Origin: Stentor coeruleus
Lineage: Eukaryota > Ciliophora > Heterotrichea > Heterotrichida > Stentoridae
Reading direction: 5' to 3'
Length of the DNA: 23,149 nt
NCBI GenBank assembly: GCA_001970955.1
Contig: MPUH01001135.1
Span: forward strand, 1 to 23,149
The translations under genes were made by a program, and so were the position numbers. Position 1 is the first letter of the stretch. Each line of letters starts with the position of its first letter. The notes below the pieces were generated by a model. It was not told where the DNA came from. It was given only the letters and a program-made list of their open reading frames with translations, and searched no databases. This document shows, in pieces, positions 16,018 through 23,149 of this stretch.

Positions 16018-17694
16018 CTAGACTTTTTTAGAAGTCCCTTTCAAAACATAGCAAACAGGAAATTGAATGAAAAGATTTTCGAAAACTTCTTTTGCATAAT
16101 AATGCTCGATATTTTTTTCAAGGTAACTCAAGCAAACATTAAGGTACTTCTCAAAAGAAAATTTTTGAATTTCAGAAAGAATTTTGATAGTAAGTCCTAT
16201 TTCTTTAGAGAATGAGCATTTTATAATGAAATAAACTATTTTATCACACATTTTTTCTGAATGTATATAATGTGTTATAGAGAGGATTTCACAAAGAGCT
16301 TCAAGAATGCAAGTGACCTTACTAGAGCAAGGTTCTTTTAATAATAAATTCGTAAGGGTAAAAATAAGATTTTTGCATAAATATTGATGTTCAGACATTT
16401 GAATCAACTCACATATGACAGCCCAAATAGCAAAAATTGTCTCTTGGTCTCCAGAAATTAATATAAACTTTTCAATTATATACACAATCTGTTCCTGAGT
16501 TAATCCATTTCTTATAATTTTTAAGAGACACCAAGCACTGTAAACTTTAATCTTCATATTTTCTATTTCGTTTTTTTGTGAAGGAGCAATAAAGTCTGTG
16601 AAGTTTAAAACTAGGCTTAAAAAATTATTTCCACATAATTTAGGAGTTATAGTATTAGACAGAGACCATAACGCAATTTCTTTAATGTTTTGATATGGGC
16701 TAAAAATAAAGTTTATAATCCATCCTGCATTTTCTTCAACTAATGAATTATCATGTGATAAGCAGCCTATAAGGGCTATCATTATATATGTATTTGAATA
16801 ATATATGCTTGTTAAATATTTCCAAGTTTCCATAGTTTTTTCTTTCATAAAAACATATGTATAATAATCAGCACAGACATCAAAATATTCTTCTTTCATT
16901 AGAAGGGAAGCTAATTTATGAGAAACTCTCTTATCATTGAATTCATTTGAGAGTTTAAGTATTTCAACAACTGAGTTAATAATAAGAGAGTCCTCAATTT
17001 CTAATAGATCACATAGTGCTTTGCAGTCTATATAAAATCTATTTTCTCTGAACCAATAAGAATATTCATATATTGCAGTAAGACTTTCGAATAAGCATTG
17101 ATTTATCATTTCATATAAAACATAACCTATAGTAATTGGTTCAATTCTTCCTAAAAAGTGTTTCATAGATCTAGTTAAAGTTTGCAAGCAAATTCTATCG
17201 TCAAATTTATATTCAATACATTTCATGCATAAATTATAAATTATCACTGAATATTCTTCGGGTAGAAAGTCGATTTCTTCACAAACAAATCCTAGAGTTC
17301 TTAAGTTTCCTATACAAAAACTTTTTTCATTATTTCTTGTAAAGTCTAATAAAAGTGCGAAATTATAAAAATTACCTTTTTGTACTTCTTTAGTTAAAAT
17401 ATTCGCTAAGCATATACCTGCTGTAGTGGAATTATATGTTTGCATACCTTGAAAACACCAACTTAGTATTATTGATCTATTCTCATCTGAAATTATCTCA
17501 AAAACTCCATAGTTTTTGATGATAAAGTTGCCAATTACAAAGGCTAGTTCATTTGCTGGAAATCTTATAGTTAATTCATTAAGAACATCTATAGGTTGAT
17601 TTTCTATAATACTTTGAAGTGCTCGTTCTGCAATATGTCTAGTAATATTATTTGATGATGCAGCAGAGAATATAATTTTTTCTAATGCATCCAT
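16018..17694 (-). CDS. Importin/karyopherin-like ARM-HEAT repeat protein, divergent
   Basis: The 558-aa product is all alpha-helical repeats. The N-terminus (ALEKIIFSAASS, then AERALQSIIENQPIDVLNEL and FVIGNFIIKN) resembles the first HEAT repeats of importin-beta type karyopherins, where enclosed helices end in a K-N pair. Later, EENAGWIINFIF and KEIALWSLSNTI (residues 320-350) resemble ARM repeats of importin-alpha, including one W-x3-N. No IBB domain is seen, and the usual ladder of W-x3-N cargo-binding residues is not complete. Length fits neither importin-beta (about 870 aa) nor an intact importin-alpha with IBB. Nuclear transport is therefore a tentative role; a general scaffold is possible. 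Cys and Ile contents are high. Ends at TAG. Confidence 0.7.
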   Translation of the reverse strand: MDALEKIIFSAASSNNITRHIAERALQSIIENQPIDVLNELTIRFPANELAFVIGNFIIKNYGVFEIISDENRSIILSWCFQGMQTYNSTTAGICLANILTKEVQKGNFYNFALLLDFTRNNEKSFCIGNLRTLGFVCEEIDFLPEEYSVIIYNLCMKCIEYKFDDRICLQTLTRSMKHFLGRIEPITIGYVLYEMINQCLFESLTAIYEYSYWFRENRFYIDCKALCDLLEIEDSLIINSVVEILKLSNEFNDKRVSHKLASLLMKEEYFDVCADYYTYVFMKEKTMETWKYLTSIYYSNTYIMIALIGCLSHDNSLVEENAGWIINFIFSPYQNIKEIALWSLSNTITPKLCGNNFLSLVLNFTDFIAPSQKNEIENMKIKVYSAWCLLKIIRNGLTQEQIVYIIEKFILISGDQETIFAIWAVICELIQMSEHQYLCKNLIFTLTNLLLKEPCSSKVTCILEALCEILSITHYIHSEKMCDKIVYFIIKCSFSKEIGLTIKILSEIQKFSFEKYLNVCLSYLEKNIEHYYAKEVFENLFIQFPVCYVLKGTSKKV

Positions 17695-18231
17695 TAATAA
17701 TATTCACATTGATTGTATCTTGGATTTTTAATATGATGTCTCGAATTGTGAAAACTTCTATATATTTACGCTTAATTTAGTGAGCATATTGCTGTTATTT
17801 CTGTGCATTTGGCTTTGCTTAAAAGACCCTCTGCTGCTGTTAAATCTATTTAATTTATGTATAAATCAGAGTTTAGAATGCGAAATTTTTAAGCATCTAT
17901 TTTACTACTATCTATATTCATTAATTTCTTTGAACATCAGTTTTGAACCTTTATAGATGATTTTTTTAATTTTCAGTAATAACTTATTGATAATAGGATT
18001 TAACTGATTATTTTATGCGAATATTGTTCTAGCACACTTTATATATGTGCTTGCAGCTTTATTTTTCAATTTCATTATTTACAATCTGCAGCTCTTTTCT
18101 TCTTTATCGTATAATTTCTTTGAATTTTTGCTTTATCTTATATATGATAATATATTTTAAACTTACATCACTATTAGGAGAAATATTACATCATACAGGC
18201 ACTTAAAAAAATCTAATTTGCTAACTTAATA
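17695..18231. other. AT-rich spacer, nothing recognised
   Basis: This 537-bp stretch lies between two minus-strand genes. Stops occur in all frames and no hairpin block or repeat is visible. It should contain the promoter of the importin-like gene and the 3' end of ERD2. Confidence 0.6.
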
Positions 18232-18879
18232 TTAAATTGGAAGAGCTACTGATTTATCTCCTTTAAGTTTTGCAAGAATGTAGTAATAGAAGAAATCAGC
18301 GTATAGAATAGTCTGAACAACTCCACCTGAAAGAGAAATCCATGAAATAGGCTCATTATCCATAATCTTTGCAACCCAGCTAAAGATGTATAAAAGCCTG
18401 TATCCTCCAAGAGTAAAAACATAATGTGATGTCAAGTTCTCGACTCTTCCCATTTTTCTCATCATTTCTAATTGAGGAACAAAGGCAACAGCTTCTAAAA
18501 AGATAGAAAAGCTCCACATAATCTCCACAAATGTAAACTCTACATTGAAAATCATGCTCAAAACAAAGCAAGGGCCTAGTAGCCACTTCCAATATTGAAA
18601 GCTGTCTCCTTTAACATCATAAGTCTGTCTATATAGCTTAGCGAATCTCATAAGATATATCAAATACCCGGTGATAATGAGATAAGCTACTTTCATAAAC
18701 GTGTTGTAAAGGGATACGAAGTATAGGAACAAGTCCAAATATCTAGTTGCAAACACAATCATGTAAAGTTCTTGAGTCTTGCAGGAAATACCTACGCAGT
18801 TCTTGCTATTTCGGATCCTAAAAGCCAAAATAAGCAAGGATGCAACGTGGAGCATGTCACCAGCTATTCTGAAAAACAT
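18232..18879 (-). CDS. ERD2: ER lumen protein-retaining receptor (KDEL/HDEL receptor)
   Basis: The 215-aa product aligns end to end with animal KDEL receptors (212 aa) without gaps of note. Conserved pieces include FRIAGDMLHVASLLIL, GISCKTQELYMIVFATRYLD, FVSLYNTFMKVAYL, TYDVKGDSF, PQLEMM...TSHYVF, GGYRLLYIFSWV and GVVQTILYADFFYYYI. Seven membrane-spanning helices are expected. The receptor binds C-terminal KDEL/HDEL signals in the Golgi and returns ER residents by COPI vesicles. The short C-tail ends KSVALPI, close to the human LSLPA end, directly before TAA; this is good evidence that TAA is a true stop. No intron is needed. Confidence 0.97.
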   Translation of the reverse strand: MFFRIAGDMLHVASLLILAFRIRNSKNCVGISCKTQELYMIVFATRYLDLFLYFVSLYNTFMKVAYLIITGYLIYLMRFAKLYRQTYDVKGDSFQYWKWLLGPCFVLSMIFNVEFTFVEIMWSFSIFLEAVAFVPQLEMMRKMGRVENLTSHYVFTLGGYRLLYIFSWVAKIMDNEPISWISLSGGVVQTILYADFFYYYILAKLKGDKSVALPI

Positions 18880-20202
18880 TTATACCATTATTTTAGTTAA
18901 TGGTTAGTTTTGAAATCTGAGAGGCAATTAGATCAAAGGCTTATAGATTGGAGTAATTCTGTAGCTAGAGAGTATCTTAAGCCTCAATGGATGAAGCATA
19001 TTCTAAACTCTAGCATGCAACTAGTTATACTACTTTTTTAAATATTTTTGTGCATATGTTTATATCAGAAATACCATTTTCTTCGAAGCGATTTTACAGA
19101 AGATATATTGCAGATTATTGTTGCCTTTCAGAAGAAAATTTTATAATAAAACAGAATAGCAAAGAGTTGAGATGGAATATTTGTATTTATTTGATATACT
19201 CTGAAAATTTGAATGCCTTTAAACTTAAAAAGAGGATACTCTTATTTCCAGGACTATATAGATAATGAAATTTGTAGTATTGAGGAATAAAGAGAATACA
19301 AAACCGAAAGACCAGAAATAAAATTAGGTTAAAAAATATGTAAATAAAGCAATTAAAAACTAATCATAAATGAACATTGCACTATGAAGCAAACAATTAG
19401 AAAATAATTAAGATCAAATAAGAATTCACACCAGAAGAAGCAAATTAGCAAGGGCTGAGCACAAGTCAATTATTATTACTAACTATAACTATTTAGATGG
19501 CTTGACATGGAAAAATCTATATGCAAAGGTCGACTCTATCATATGTAATTACAAAATATTAAATATTTCTTTGAGAAATAGTGTTTCGTGCTTACTATCT
19601 ATCATTCAAAATTTGTTATGAAAATCTCACATAATTATAAAGGATTAGGTTAAAATGATTGTTATTTCAAAAGTTAAAATTCTTCCTTCTTTCCTCAAAA
19701 ATCGAAATTTAATTTAGCTAAATATATAATAAGCAGAGTTTAAACTCTAAAGAATAGAATCATAATTTATAGTAAGCCTATATTTTACAGCATTAAAATA
19801 ATTATAGATTTTCAAGACTACTGCAAATAATAAACAAGAAGAGCGAAATCAATTTGACTCAGATTGTATGTGGCTCAGAGAGAGTACTAAAAAACCAAAA
19901 AAGTTTAGGGTATATAAAATCCTTTCATAAATGGTTAATGCAAGATATAATTATTATTCAGAGAGTAACAAATAAACTACAAGTAATAGAGCATAATACA
20001 GATAAATCAGTAATATAATCAGTAAGAAAGAGAATAATATTCATGTTTTTTTGAGAATTAATAATATTTTGTATCATATTATAAGAAATGAGCATGACCA
20101 GAATAAGCAATAACTGATATAAATTTCTTAACCTTCAACATAATATACTAATATAGCAATACCATAATAAACCAATAATTATTATCTATCATAAAATTAT
20201 AT
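18880..20202. other. AT-rich spacer, no supported gene
   Basis: Two open frames occur, 19050-19265 (71 aa, plus) and about 19416-19620 (plus, no ATG). Both have the Ile/Asn/Lys/Tyr-rich make-up expected of chance frames in AT-rich DNA. No RNA gene or repeat array was seen. Confidence 0.55.
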
Positions 20203-20751
20203 TCATTCTTTTCTGTCTAAAGCTGCCAATTCATTAAGCTTCCAAAGTTTTTCTCCATAAGTAAACGCTGGAGAAAGATCGTTTTCTGGGGGGTTTATTT
20301 TTTTTTGCACTGAAGAAAGCATTCTTGGCTGATTATTATATTTCCCAATATTCTTCTCCCCTTGCTTTCTTTTTAGAGTTTTCACAGGAGCAATACTTTT
20401 ATTTATTGGAATATATGAATAAACTTTTAGCTTAGACCTTGGGGAGATCTTTAATATTTGCGGTTGATAAAAAAAATTTATGTTAGGGGACTCACTTTCA
20501 ATTCTGGGGCTTTTCGAGTGTTTTTTACTATAATGCCTATCGCGGTACATCAAATAGTCTAGCTGAGGAACTTGAGAACAAATATTTGAACTAGTAAAGC
20601 ACAACGACTCATATGGTGATAAACTTAAGGATTTTGTATCTCTGTAATTCCCGTTAACGACAATTTTGGGTAGTTTTATTTCTTCTGATGGCTCAGGAGT
20701 TAAATTATCTTGTGTTGAGTTTACACTATAAGAAAAATAGTCTTTTCTCAT
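20203..20751 (-). CDS. Hypothetical basic Ser/Pro/Lys-rich protein
   Basis: The product is 182 aa, ends at TGA, and has balanced codon use against an AT-rich surround. It is Ser-, Pro-, Lys- and Tyr-rich with little predicted helix. Notable stretches are SKKHSKSPRIESESPNI, ILKISPRSKLKVYSYI and the C-terminal FTYGEKLWKLNELAALDRKE, the only part likely to fold as a helix. Several S-P sites could be targets for proline-directed kinases. There is no signal peptide, membrane segment or known domain. It lies 159 bp downstream of LIS1 on the same strand. I do not recognise it; a microtubule-associated or cortical protein is conceivable but unsupported. Confidence 0.7.
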   Translation of the reverse strand: MRKDYFSYSVNSTQDNLTPEPSEEIKLPKIVVNGNYRDTKSLSLSPYESLCFTSSNICSQVPQLDYLMYRDRHYSKKHSKSPRIESESPNINFFYQPQILKISPRSKLKVYSYIPINKSIAPVKTLKRKQGEKNIGKYNNQPRMLSSVQKKINPPENDLSPAFTYGEKLWKLNELAALDRKE

Positions 20752-20910
20752 ATCCTATATTATACTAATCATAACAAAATAAAGTTAATTACTATATCTT
20801 AGGCTAGTAATAATATGGATGCTTTATAATGTTAGAATAAGTTGCGGAGATACAAAACTTAATTTAATTGTATTAAAGAGCCTCATTCCAGCTAAATAAT
20901 TTATTATGTT

Positions 20911-22152
20911 CTATCTGCATTCCCAAATTTTTATTGATTTGTCAACACTTCCTGAAGCTAAAAGAGGATACCTTGGATTCATAGCAATACATAAGATAAA
21001 ATGCGTATGAGCATCTAAAAGCTTTTTATTGCAGGAACCTGAAGTTAAATCCCAAACTCTAATGCTTTTGTCATCAGAACAACTTATCAAAAATTTTCCT
21101 GAGGGATGGAATAATACTGTTTTCACCCAATTGTCGTGACCTCTCAAATTTATCATGCAGTTATTGTTTGTCACATCCCATATTCTGATTATTTTATCTC
21201 TACCTGCTGAGGCTATAAACTCAGGGTTTTTCCCTCGTTTTTCTTCTTCAACTGCACGATTTTTAGATGTTAACAATACAGTAATTGCCTCTTTGTTAGC
21301 AAATGCTATAGTCTCAACAACATTCTCATGTCCTGTAAGTATAAGTTGAGGTGCAGTAGCTTCTAATCCCCAGATGATAATTGACTCATCATTAGAACAG
21401 CTTGCAAAAAGTGAACCATCTGAATTTACTGATAAGTTTCTCACCCATTCATTATGCCCTAAGTATGTTTTAATACAGAAACCAGTGCTGACTTCCCAGA
21501 GTTTTATTGAATGATCTCGTGAACTAGATAATATAAAATCTCCCGCAGGTAAAAATTTCACACAGCCAACATTATGATCATGACCATGAAGAGTCTTTGT
21601 GCACTCAAAGCTTTCGAAATTCCAGATCTTAATTGAGAGATCAGCTGCACAAGAGACTAGTAAAGTTCCGGTGTTAGGCTCAAATGCTACGCAATTGACA
21701 GTGGCAGTGTGTCCTTTAAGAATTTTTTCAAGATTCCCGTTCTCGTAGTCCCAAACTCTTATAGATCCATCTTCAGAACTTGAAGCGAAAACGGAATAAA
21801 CAGGATGGAATGAAAGTGAAGTTACAGGCTCACGATGGCCCAGCAAATTGAATTTTTCTGGAGCCCTTGGCAAGTTTTCTGATGCTTTGTTTCCATCTGT
21901 TAGTTTTTTCCCAGGTCCATAAAAGATCATTTCTTCTTTTAATTGATCAACTTCAGTTTGTAGGCTCATTACTTTTTGCTGTAGACGAACTACTGATGAC
22001 CACTTTTTTTCTAAGATATCAGATGGACCTAGCTCTCCTGTTATATTAGCTTCTTTTTCAAATGCATTTGCAGACTGTGTCAAACCTGCAGATCTTAAAT
22101 AGCTAAGTATCGCTTTGTGCAACTTCTCTTTTTCTTTTTCAGTGAGAATCAT
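20911..22152 (-). CDS. LIS1: LIS1 / PAFAH1B1, dynein regulator
   Basis: The 413-aa product (human 410) aligns over its whole length. It has a LisH dimerisation motif (residues 7-38, LHKAILSYLRSAGLTQSANA), a short coiled coil preceded by LEKKWSSVVRLQQKVM (48-75), then seven WD40 repeats from about 102. Characteristic strings are RAPEKFNLLGHREPVTSLSF, CTKTLHGHDHNVGCVKF, GHNEWVRNLSVNSDGS, GHDNWVKTVLFHPSGKF and the ending KSIKIWECR, as in animals. LIS1 binds the dynein motor and NudE to control motor activity in nuclear positioning and transport, and acts on ciliary dynein in some protists. The variable loop before repeat 6 (KNRAVEEEKRGKN) is normal for the family. The stop TAG falls right after WECR, good evidence that TAG terminates. 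Confidence 0.97.
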   Translation of the reverse strand: MILTEKEKEKLHKAILSYLRSAGLTQSANAFEKEANITGELGPSDILEKKWSSVVRLQQKVMSLQTEVDQLKEEMIFYGPGKKLTDGNKASENLPRAPEKFNLLGHREPVTSLSFHPVYSVFASSSEDGSIRVWDYENGNLEKILKGHTATVNCVAFEPNTGTLLVSCAADLSIKIWNFESFECTKTLHGHDHNVGCVKFLPAGDFILSSSRDHSIKLWEVSTGFCIKTYLGHNEWVRNLSVNSDGSLFASCSNDESIIIWGLEATAPQLILTGHENVVETIAFANKEAITVLLTSKNRAVEEEKRGKNPEFIASAGRDKIIRIWDVTNNNCMINLRGHDNWVKTVLFHPSGKFLISCSDDKSIRVWDLTSGSCNKKLLDAHTHFILCIAMNPRYPLLASGSVDKSIKIWECR

Positions 22153-23149
22153 TATTAAATTATACTTACAAGAAGCGGTGATTTTAATGAAATTCGGTTA
22201 AAAATAGTTATCAATAATGAATTTTATGTATCGTAAAGACCAAGCGCATTTAGAATTTATAATCTTCATGCTCGATGTAATTTTAATTATTATTCATTTA
22301 CTTCACAATCTGGTATTCATTGTGATATATTGTGTAGTAAACAGAATTATATTAGAAATTAGTATTTTTGCAGGATATCAAAACTACGCTAATGAAGAAA
22401 GGGGCACACTAATCGTTATTATTGGTTAATAGAGTCATGAGTTTTTCTAGATTCTTATAATTATAAGTATTTTATTCAGCCAATTCTCCCTTTTATATGA
22501 TAAATTGCATGGTTTTATTTATCAAGTAATTAATCTTTTTTAATTTTGATAATAGTATAAGACTTTGAAATAAAGCAATTATATATTTCTTGCAGGATTT
22601 TGTTACAAAAAAGTTTAAACGTGAATTAATTATTGATTTTCAAATTATTCATGTGTTTATTTAATAGAACAGTTTTTTTATAATTTCATCTATATATTTT
22701 TTTCTAAATTTTTGATCATTTCTGTATCTTAAAAATTAGTTTTAGCCATAATATTTTCTTGCAAATCATTCAAATTTATTCAAGTCTGTCTTTCATATTT
22801 TATAATTTTATTATTTTAGAGCAAGTTAGTGCTAACATAAAAAACTGGTATTTTCCCCAAGCCTAAATTTGCAATTTTGGTTATAGATTAGTTGTGAAAA
22901 ATTGGGAAAATTGTTTTACATTTTGGAGTTTCTTATGGAGCTTTAGTAGTAATATTAAACTAGTTTATTAATTAATGTAACATATTTAAAACTCAAAATA
23001 ATCTAAAATGATCTAAAAGGTCTAAAATAATTAAACTAATTATTAGTTCTTCTTACTTTATCTAAAATCAAAATTTATCTACTTGAACGAAGGAGATTTT
23101 CTATTATATGGTCGCATAGAGCCTGGCGTTATGTTCCGAACAGCGCCGC
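22153..23149. other. AT-rich spacer ending in a GC-rich tail
   Basis: This region contains the 5' flank of LIS1 and then no supported gene. A 70-codon hydrophobic frame (22217-22429, plus) is probably chance. A loose run of TCTAAAA-like units lies at about 22990-23030. The last 40-60 bases (from about 23090) turn abruptly GC-rich (for example GAACAGCGCCGC at the very end), unlike everything upstream. Confidence 0.55.

Noticed and set aside
19050-19265. 71-aa plus frame in the spacer
   Set aside because: Its composition is typical of chance frames in AT-rich DNA, with no motif and no neighbour logic.
19416-19620. Open plus frame of about 68 codons without ATG
   Set aside because: It is Ile/Asn/Tyr/Leu-rich, has no start codon and no recognisable domain.
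22217-22429. 70-aa hydrophobic plus frame with possible membrane helices
   Set aside because: AT-rich DNA often gives Ile/Leu/Phe-rich frames. There is no supporting motif, and it starts only 65 bp from the divergent LIS1 start.
1-23149. tRNA genes and telomere repeats
   Set aside because: A scan by eye found no T-loop consensus with a matching cloverleaf, and no CCCTAACA-type repeats at either end.

Overview
The window looks like macronuclear DNA of a heterotrich ciliate, most likely Stentor or a close relative. Three observations support this. (1) Several genes are ciliary or cytoskeletal: an outer-dynein-arm docking-complex subunit, CFAP58, LIS1, a MORN protein and coiled-coil proteins. 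(2) TAA, TAG and TGA all end genes at family-expected C-termini, so the code is standard. (3) The only in-frame stops inside otherwise good genes lie in exact 15-nt GT...AG segments, each with an A at position 10. Fifteen-nt spliceosomal introns with a standard code are known from Stentor coeruleus. Genes are compact and mostly intronless; the spacers are strongly AT-rich.

Layout. 1-2450: a small RING protein with one 15-nt intron, then a tandem CCCH zinc-finger protein with an unresolved coding-like 3' tail. 2450-3860: AT-rich spacer holding the remains of an ISXO2/Merlin-type DDE transposase. 3865-6820 (minus strand): a 53-aa unknown gene, a MORN-repeat protein and a docking-complex coiled coil (CCDC63/ODAD1 type). 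6821-7813: a divergent spacer with an unusually GC-rich, hairpin-rich block of about 215 nt, a possible structured RNA. 7814-10444 (+): CFAP58. 10445-11380: spacer with two N-marked assembly joins. 11381-12853 (minus): a coiled-coil gene with two 15-nt introns. 12858-13781 (+): the GPN1 GTPase. The start codons of these last two genes face away from each other inside one 16-bp perfect palindrome, 4 bp apart. 13782-14802: spacer with a third N join. 14803-22152 (minus): a coiled-coil protein, an importin/HEAT-like protein, the KDEL receptor ERD2, a basic unknown protein and LIS1. 22153-23149: AT-rich spacer ending in a sudden GC-rich 40-60 bp.

How the genes work together. CFAP58 and the docking-complex subunit are axoneme assembly and structure proteins read divergently from one spacer, so they could share control. 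LIS1 regulates dynein. GPN1 (RNA polymerase II assembly and import), the importin-like protein, ERD2 (ER retrieval) and the two zinc-finger proteins are general cell functions. There is no operon logic, and no tRNA, rRNA, CRISPR array or telomere repeat was seen. The most novel points are the palindromic divergent start, the structured GC-rich block, the transposase remnant and the cryptic 15-nt introns.
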